Positions 7,534 through 10,772 of a stretch of DNA of 10,772 bases are shown piece after piece (the stretch's first letter is position 1; the number at the start of each line of letters is the position of its first letter). The position numbers were made by a program, and so were the translations under genes. Below the pieces are notes generated by a model, which ran no database searches, was not told where the DNA came from, and saw nothing but the letters and a program-made list of their open reading frames with translations. Source of the stretch: UPXZ01 sp964498765 (GTDB lineage: Bacteria > Bacteroidota > Bacteroidia > Bacteroidales > Paludibacteraceae). The stretch covers positions 1 through 10,772 of the forward strand of contig CAZCIU010000082.1 of NCBI GenBank assembly GCA_964498765.1, read 5' to 3'.

Positions 7534-7915
7534 GATTTGTGATTTGTTTTTATTTTTTCACACTTCACAAAATTAGGCAATAAAATATTGTGGTGATATA
7601 GACAAAAATAGATTTTTTTAAGAGAGGAAAAATATATAATCATATTGCGTCAATTATCGCTGATTTATGATAATTATCAATAGATGTTAACGCTCCTATA
7701 CTGCATCTACTCACAAATTGAGATCTGTCACTACGGTAGAATTGACCTTCGGACTTTTGTGGGGTAACATAGGCAGACACAGTGTTAATCCGAATATCAT
7801 TAAGTTAAGGAATAACATTCTGATTTACAATCAAAAACAATTCATTTTTATACAAGAAAAATCTTAATATATGAGCTAATGAAATATTTTCTTGACGATT
7901 CCTAGTATTGATAAA
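7534..7915. other. Gap between the two HTH genes: possible peptide gene, palindromes, promoter-like boxes
   Basis: The flanks are very AT-rich (about 22-24% G+C by hand count at 7819-7915 and 7561-7680), while the middle rises to about 38-40% (7681-7818). It contains the small reading frame at 7711-7818, a perfect 12-base palindrome TGATAATTATCA (7668-7679), and an 8-base inverted repeat CAAGAAAA/TTTTCTTG (7853-7860 and 7887-7894) past the large regulator's stop. Two exact TAnnTTTG boxes occur on the minus strand (TATTTTTG at 7610-7603, TAATTTTG at 7575-7568). They could serve the small HTH gene, but neither has a TTG at the standard spacing. Confidence 0.5.
7711..7818 (-). CDS. Possible small hydrophobic peptide gene (35 residues)
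   Basis: Minus-strand ATG at 7818, TGA at 7713-7711, and an in-frame TAA three codons before the ATG. The product starts MLFLNLMIFGLTLCLPMLPH, a hydrophobic segment without the usual Lys, and continues with a short polar tail (KSPKVNSTVV) ending DLNL. It would be a tiny secreted or membrane peptide. G+C is about 38% by hand count, against 22-24% on either side, which favours coding or another conserved function. It begins 98 bases past the stop of the TPR/HTH regulator, in the same orientation. Against it: very short, no recognised family, no clear promoter, and another minus-strand frame is also open through the same stretch. Confidence 0.3.
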   Translation of the reverse strand: MLFLNLMIFGLTLCLPMLPHKSPKVNSTVVTDLNL

Positions 7916-9598
7916 CTAAAAGGGTAATGAAATTCCCAAAGGAAATTTCTTTTTGATGCGGTATCTTACCGTGTAAACGCTTGCCTGCTCGACATTGAAA
8001 AATGTGGCTGCTTCATTGGCATTCAAGCCGGAAAGGAAGCAGAGTATGTATTTTTTATCCATGGTAGACAGCGGAATTGTTGTGGACGCGAATAATGTGT
8101 CAACCTGTTGAACATCCAATCCGCTCATACGTTCAACGGCAGATTCTTTTGAAGGTAAAATTTTAGGAGAAACAGATGTTAAATCGGCAGAAAGTTTATT
8201 AATAAGAGTTTTAGTAGGTGATTCGTCTATTTGTCTGCGGATAAGCAGCAGTTTATCAGAGATTTCGTCCGCTTTGCTTTTGTTCTTTTCGGCAGTTTTT
8301 TTCAATCGTTCATATTCCTGTGTCAAAACTGCAATTTGTGAGTTTCTGCTGTCGAGTTCTTCCTGAGCGCTATGTGCCAGAAGTGCTGATTCGTACAGTC
8401 TCTGTTCTGTGTTTTTTTGTTTCAGCCGAACAATGATATATGCTAAAACCAGCACAATCAAGGCAATACCTGCTATTAAAACAGTGAAAATTAAGACTTT
8501 ACGGGCAGTTGCGTTTTTTTCTTTTAATTGTGAGATGGCTTGTTCTTTTTTTTCTACTTCGTACTTTGTTTTAATATCATGCAATGCTTTGTTTTTTTCC
8601 AAATCGTAACGCATGCTGTTGTTTGCAGTAAGTAATTTTTGATATTCAAGTGCTTTTGCGGTATTTCCTAAGCGCTCATAAAATTCGACAAAAAATGAAT
8701 AGGCTTCACCACGTTCAATTATTACAGTATTTGGGCTTATTTTCTCTACTTTTGCAATTAAATCAAGCGTTTCATTCATTTCTTTTTGAGCTCCTGCATA
8801 ATCTTTCTGATAATAAAGAAGCCAGGCTCGCAGGTCCTTGATACTAATGAATCCTTCATCTTTCAGAACTTGCGAATATACCAAAGTCTCGTTTGCTTTT
8901 TGGGCTTTATCCAAGTATAGCTGAATGCTGTCCAGTTGTTTGTGTTTATTTTCCCAGTATAAATCATACATCACGGCAATGTTGTAGTAGCTCCAGACGG
9001 GATTTATTTGGAATTTTCTTATATCCGGAATCCGTTCCAATTCGCGAACCGCTCGTTTTGCGCTCATCATCATGCTGTCACGAAGCGTAGTATTGCCGGG
9101 ATTTTTCTCAAAATCCGAGCCGTAATAGGTAGATAATACGGAATAATAATCATAGGCAATATTGTGATTATCAGGATATTTTTGATGTAAACCTTTCATT
9201 TTTGCAAGAATATCCTTTATCCCGTCTAAATCTCTCATATTTACGAATTCTATGGCAATATTATACAGGCAGATGCTTATATCGGATTCTTTCCCGGGTA
9301 CTTTTTCATATAAATCAATGGCTTTCATGAAATAACTGTGGCTCTCTGTGGGATTCCCTATTTTTGACAGTTTTCGCGCGTATTCCCTATACACAGTTGC
9401 TTTCAGTTCGTTGTTACCTGATTTCGGCAATTCTTTCAAAGCATTTTCGAGTACACTTTTCTGTTCGTAAAAATTATCCTGAAGTTCTTCGCTCAGCGAT
9501 TTTATAAAATAATAATTGATAATACTGTCAATATCGTTATCGGCTGAAATCGGCATTACCTGTAAAAGGACAAGAAGAAATATCAATTTTGGTTTCAT
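7916..9598 (-). CDS. Membrane-tethered TPR/HTH transcriptional regulator
   Basis: This encodes 560 residues. An N-terminal signal peptide (MKPKLIFLLVLLQVMPISA) is followed by a helical region to about 335 with TPR-like repeats, for example around 68-100 (REYARKLSKIGNPTESHSYFMKA split over two helices), 200-235 and 296-322 (YERLGNTAKALEYQ). A helix with the phylum-typical motif KTKYEVEKKEQAISQLKEKN leads to one membrane helix (about 367-391). A coiled coil (395-455), a linker, and a C-terminal LuxR/GerE-like HTH (about 510-560) follow. The TPR part should thus be periplasmic and the HTH cytoplasmic: a one-component sensor binding DNA at the inner membrane. No kinase or receiver domain is present. 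The HTH end is repeated in the small gene downstream. The orientation shared with the envelope genes suggests, but does not show, that it controls them. The ligand is unknown. Confidence 0.9.
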   Translation of the reverse strand: MKPKLIFLLVLLQVMPISADNDIDSIINYYFIKSLSEELQDNFYEQKSVLENALKELPKSGNNELKATVYREYARKLSKIGNPTESHSYFMKAIDLYEKVPGKESDISICLYNIAIEFVNMRDLDGIKDILAKMKGLHQKYPDNHNIAYDYYSVLSTYYGSDFEKNPGNTTLRDSMMMSAKRAVRELERIPDIRKFQINPVWSYYNIAVMYDLYWENKHKQLDSIQLYLDKAQKANETLVYSQVLKDEGFISIKDLRAWLLYYQKDYAGAQKEMNETLDLIAKVEKISPNTVIIERGEAYSFFVEFYERLGNTAKALEYQKLLTANNSMRYDLEKNKALHDIKTKYEVEKKEQAISQLKEKNATARKVLIFTVLIAGIALIVLVLAYIIVRLKQKNTEQRLYESALLAHSAQEELDSRNSQIAVLTQEYERLKKTAEKNKSKADEISDKLLLIRRQIDESPTKTLINKLSADLTSVSPKILPSKESAVERMSGLDVQQVDTLFASTTIPLSTMDKKYILCFLSGLNANEAATFFNVEQASVYTVRYRIKKKFPLGISLPF

Positions 9599-9903
9599 GG
9601 CTTATTTATTTTAATTTTATCAGTTCGAGCAAATAAAATCCGTTTTTTATCCATTTAATCCAAGTAATCAATGTACTATTTTCTATTTTCTAAGAAAACA
9701 ACACACTGATTCACAACATACAACGAGTTATTTGTATGATAGATGTTTAATAAATGAAGCACAATGAATGAAGTTGTTATCATTATTACAAGAACATAAA
9801 TACTAACTGACATCAGTGCCTTTAGCGAAAATTTAGAACACGATAAAATGAAAAAGAGCCTGCGAGTAGCAGGCAATCAAATCAGTTTCAAAATATGTGT
9901 TGT
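9599..9903. other. Gap between aspS and the TPR/HTH regulator
   Basis: It contains the aspS terminator (9851-9874) and an inverted repeat CATACAA/TTGTATG (9717-9723 and 9732-9738) about 120-140 bases before the regulator start. A minus-strand TTTATTTG (9637-9630) with TTG at 9663-9661 is a poor promoter match because the spacing is 23 bases. A 19-codon frame (9595-9654) overlaps the regulator's start codon. No other gene is supported. Confidence 0.5.
9851..9874 (-). terminator. Intrinsic terminator of aspS
   Basis: GCCTGC (9858-9863) and GCAGGC (9869-9874) form a perfect 6-base GC-rich stem around a 5-base loop. On the minus strand the stem is followed by TC and then five T residues (9855-9851). 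It lies 29 bases past the aspS stop codon and should insulate the regulator gene from aspS transcription. Confidence 0.82.
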
Positions 9904-10772
9904 TTAATTTACAGCCTTTAAGTCTAACTTGATATTCAACTCATCCAACTGACTTTGATCAATGGCTGAAGGTGCATCAATCATCACATCGCGTCCGGAG
10001 TTATTTTTTGGGAAGGCAATACAGTCGCGAATGCTGTCTAATCCGGCAAAAAGCGAAACGAATCGATCCAAACCAAATGCCAAACCGCCGTGTGGAGGTG
10101 CTCCGGATTGAAATGCACCCATTAAAAAGCCAAATTGTTGCTGTGCTTTTTCGGGCGTGAATCCAAGCAGTTCAAACATCTTACTCTGTAAATTGCTGTC
10201 GTGGATACGAATTGAACCGCCGCCAAGTTCCACGCCATTAATTACCATATCATACGCATTGGCACGAACGGCGCCGGTGTTCGTGTCAAGCAGGTGAATA
10301 TCTTCCGGTTTCGGGGAAGTGAACGGATGGTGTTTTGCAAAGAAACGCTGCGAATCTTCATCCCACTCAAAAAGTGGAAAATCAACCACCCAAAGCGGTG
10401 CAAATACGCTTTTATCGCGTAATCCCAAACGCTCGCCCATTTCCAATCGCAATTCATTTAACGCTTTTTGCGTTTTTTCTTCTTTTCCGGCAAGAATTAA
10501 CACCAAGTCATTGGGTTGCGCATTGAATAATTTTCCAATCGCTTTCAAATCATCCTCCGAATAAAATTTATCAACGGACGATTTCACCGTTCCATCTTCA
10601 TTGTATCGAATATAAACCAAACCTTTCGCTCCAATTTGCGGACGTTTTACGAAATCGGTCAATTCGTCTACTTGCTTGCGGGTATACGAAGCACAACCTT
10701 GAGCACAAATTCCGCCCACATATTCTGCACTGTCAAATACCACGAAATCACGACCCGAAACGGCTTCTTTCA
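9904..10772 (-). CDS. aspS: Aspartyl-tRNA synthetase, C-terminal part (5' end outside window)
   Basis: About 288 C-terminal residues are present; the frame stays open to the right edge, where it reads KEAVSGRDFVVFDSAEYVGG. Full bacterial AspRS is roughly 580-600 residues, so the anticodon-binding domain, class II motifs 1 and 2 and the gene start lie beyond the window. Seen here are most of the bacterial GAD insertion domain (about the first 110 residues, with QVDELTDFVK and GAKGLVYIRYNEDG), then the second half of the class IIb catalytic core: FPLFEWDED, KHHPFTSP, NGVELGGGSIRIHD and motif 3 in HGGLAFGLDRFV with its ATP-binding Arg. The end IAFPKNNSGRDVMIDAPS is typical of bacterial AspRS. 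The enzyme charges tRNA-Asp in the cytoplasm. No defect is visible. Whether it also charges tRNA-Asn cannot be judged from this part. Confidence 0.97.
   Translation of the reverse strand, partial: KEAVSGRDFVVFDSAEYVGGICAQGCASYTRKQVDELTDFVKRPQIGAKGLVYIRYNEDGTVKSSVDKFYSEDDLKAIGKLFNAQPNDLVLILAGKEEKTQKALNELRLEMGERLGLRDKSVFAPLWVVDFPLFEWDEDSQRFFAKHHPFTSPKPEDIHLLDTNTGAVRANAYDMVINGVELGGGSIRIHDSNLQSKMFELLGFTPEKAQQQFGFLMGAFQSGAPPHGGLAFGLDRFVSLFAGLDSIRDCIAFPKNNSGRDVMIDAPSAIDQSQLDELNIKLDLKAVN

Noticed and set aside
7461..7643. 60-codon minus-strand frame overlapping the small HTH gene
   Set aside because: Overlaps the better-supported HTH gene in another frame; biased to F, I, K, S and N as expected for AT-rich non-coding DNA.
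7681..7818. GC-raised patch in the gap as remnant of a transposase or other decayed gene
   Set aside because: Two minus-strand frames are partly open, but neither translation resembles a transposase or any family I know, and no terminal repeats or target duplications are visible.
7853..7894. Inverted repeat CAAGAAAA/TTTTCTTG as terminator of the TPR/HTH regulator
   Set aside because: The stem is 8 bases with only two G/C pairs, the loop is 26 bases and no clean T-run follows it, so it does not meet the form of an intrinsic terminator.
9676..9876. 66-codon minus-strand frame with a hydrophobic stretch, before the TPR/HTH regulator
   Set aside because: Its start lies inside the aspS terminator hairpin and poly-T region, and composition is like the AT-rich gap; no family or promoter support.

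Overview
The window looks like chromosomal DNA from a Bacteroidota bacterium, most likely of the order Bacteroidales. Four things point there. A very large exported protein ends in a type IX secretion (T9SS) C-terminal sorting domain. A transcription regulator has the TPR, membrane helix, coiled coil, HTH layout typical of this phylum. Start codons are preceded by A/T-rich stretches instead of Shine-Dalgarno sites. A candidate promoter has the TTG / TAnnTTT form of Bacteroidota. All recognisable genes are on the minus strand, so transcription runs from high to low coordinates.

Layout in the direction of transcription: (i) the 3' half of aspS, aspartyl-tRNA synthetase (9904 to the right edge), closed by a clean intrinsic terminator at 9851-9874. 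(ii) A membrane-tethered TPR/HTH regulator (7916-9598). (iii) A roughly 380-base gap that holds a possible 35-residue hydrophobic peptide gene (7711-7818) and AT-rich palindromes. (iv) A small soluble HTH protein (7201-7533) whose C-terminus is a close paralogue of the regulator's DNA-binding end. (v) A 1765-residue T9SS cargo (1623-6920) made of two successive modules of FG-GAP/VCBS propeller, Fn3 and PKD, then Fn3-like and Big2-like domains and the sorting domain. (vi) Two small exported proteins of unknown function: one with a Sec signal peptide (862-1449), one a lipoprotein (117-791). (vii) A strong hairpin terminator (58-93) that closes the cluster.

aspS is a housekeeping gene; everything downstream of it looks accessory. 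My inference is a cell-envelope locus: a regulator that senses through a periplasmic TPR domain and can bind DNA directly, a small HTH partner or antagonist, and a set of surface or envelope proteins they may control. The regulatory link rests only on adjacency and shared orientation. No CRISPR array, insertion sequence, tRNA, rRNA or integrase was seen. The most unusual points are the duplicated HTH end, the possible peptide gene between the two HTH genes, and the strong GC mosaic inside the giant gene.
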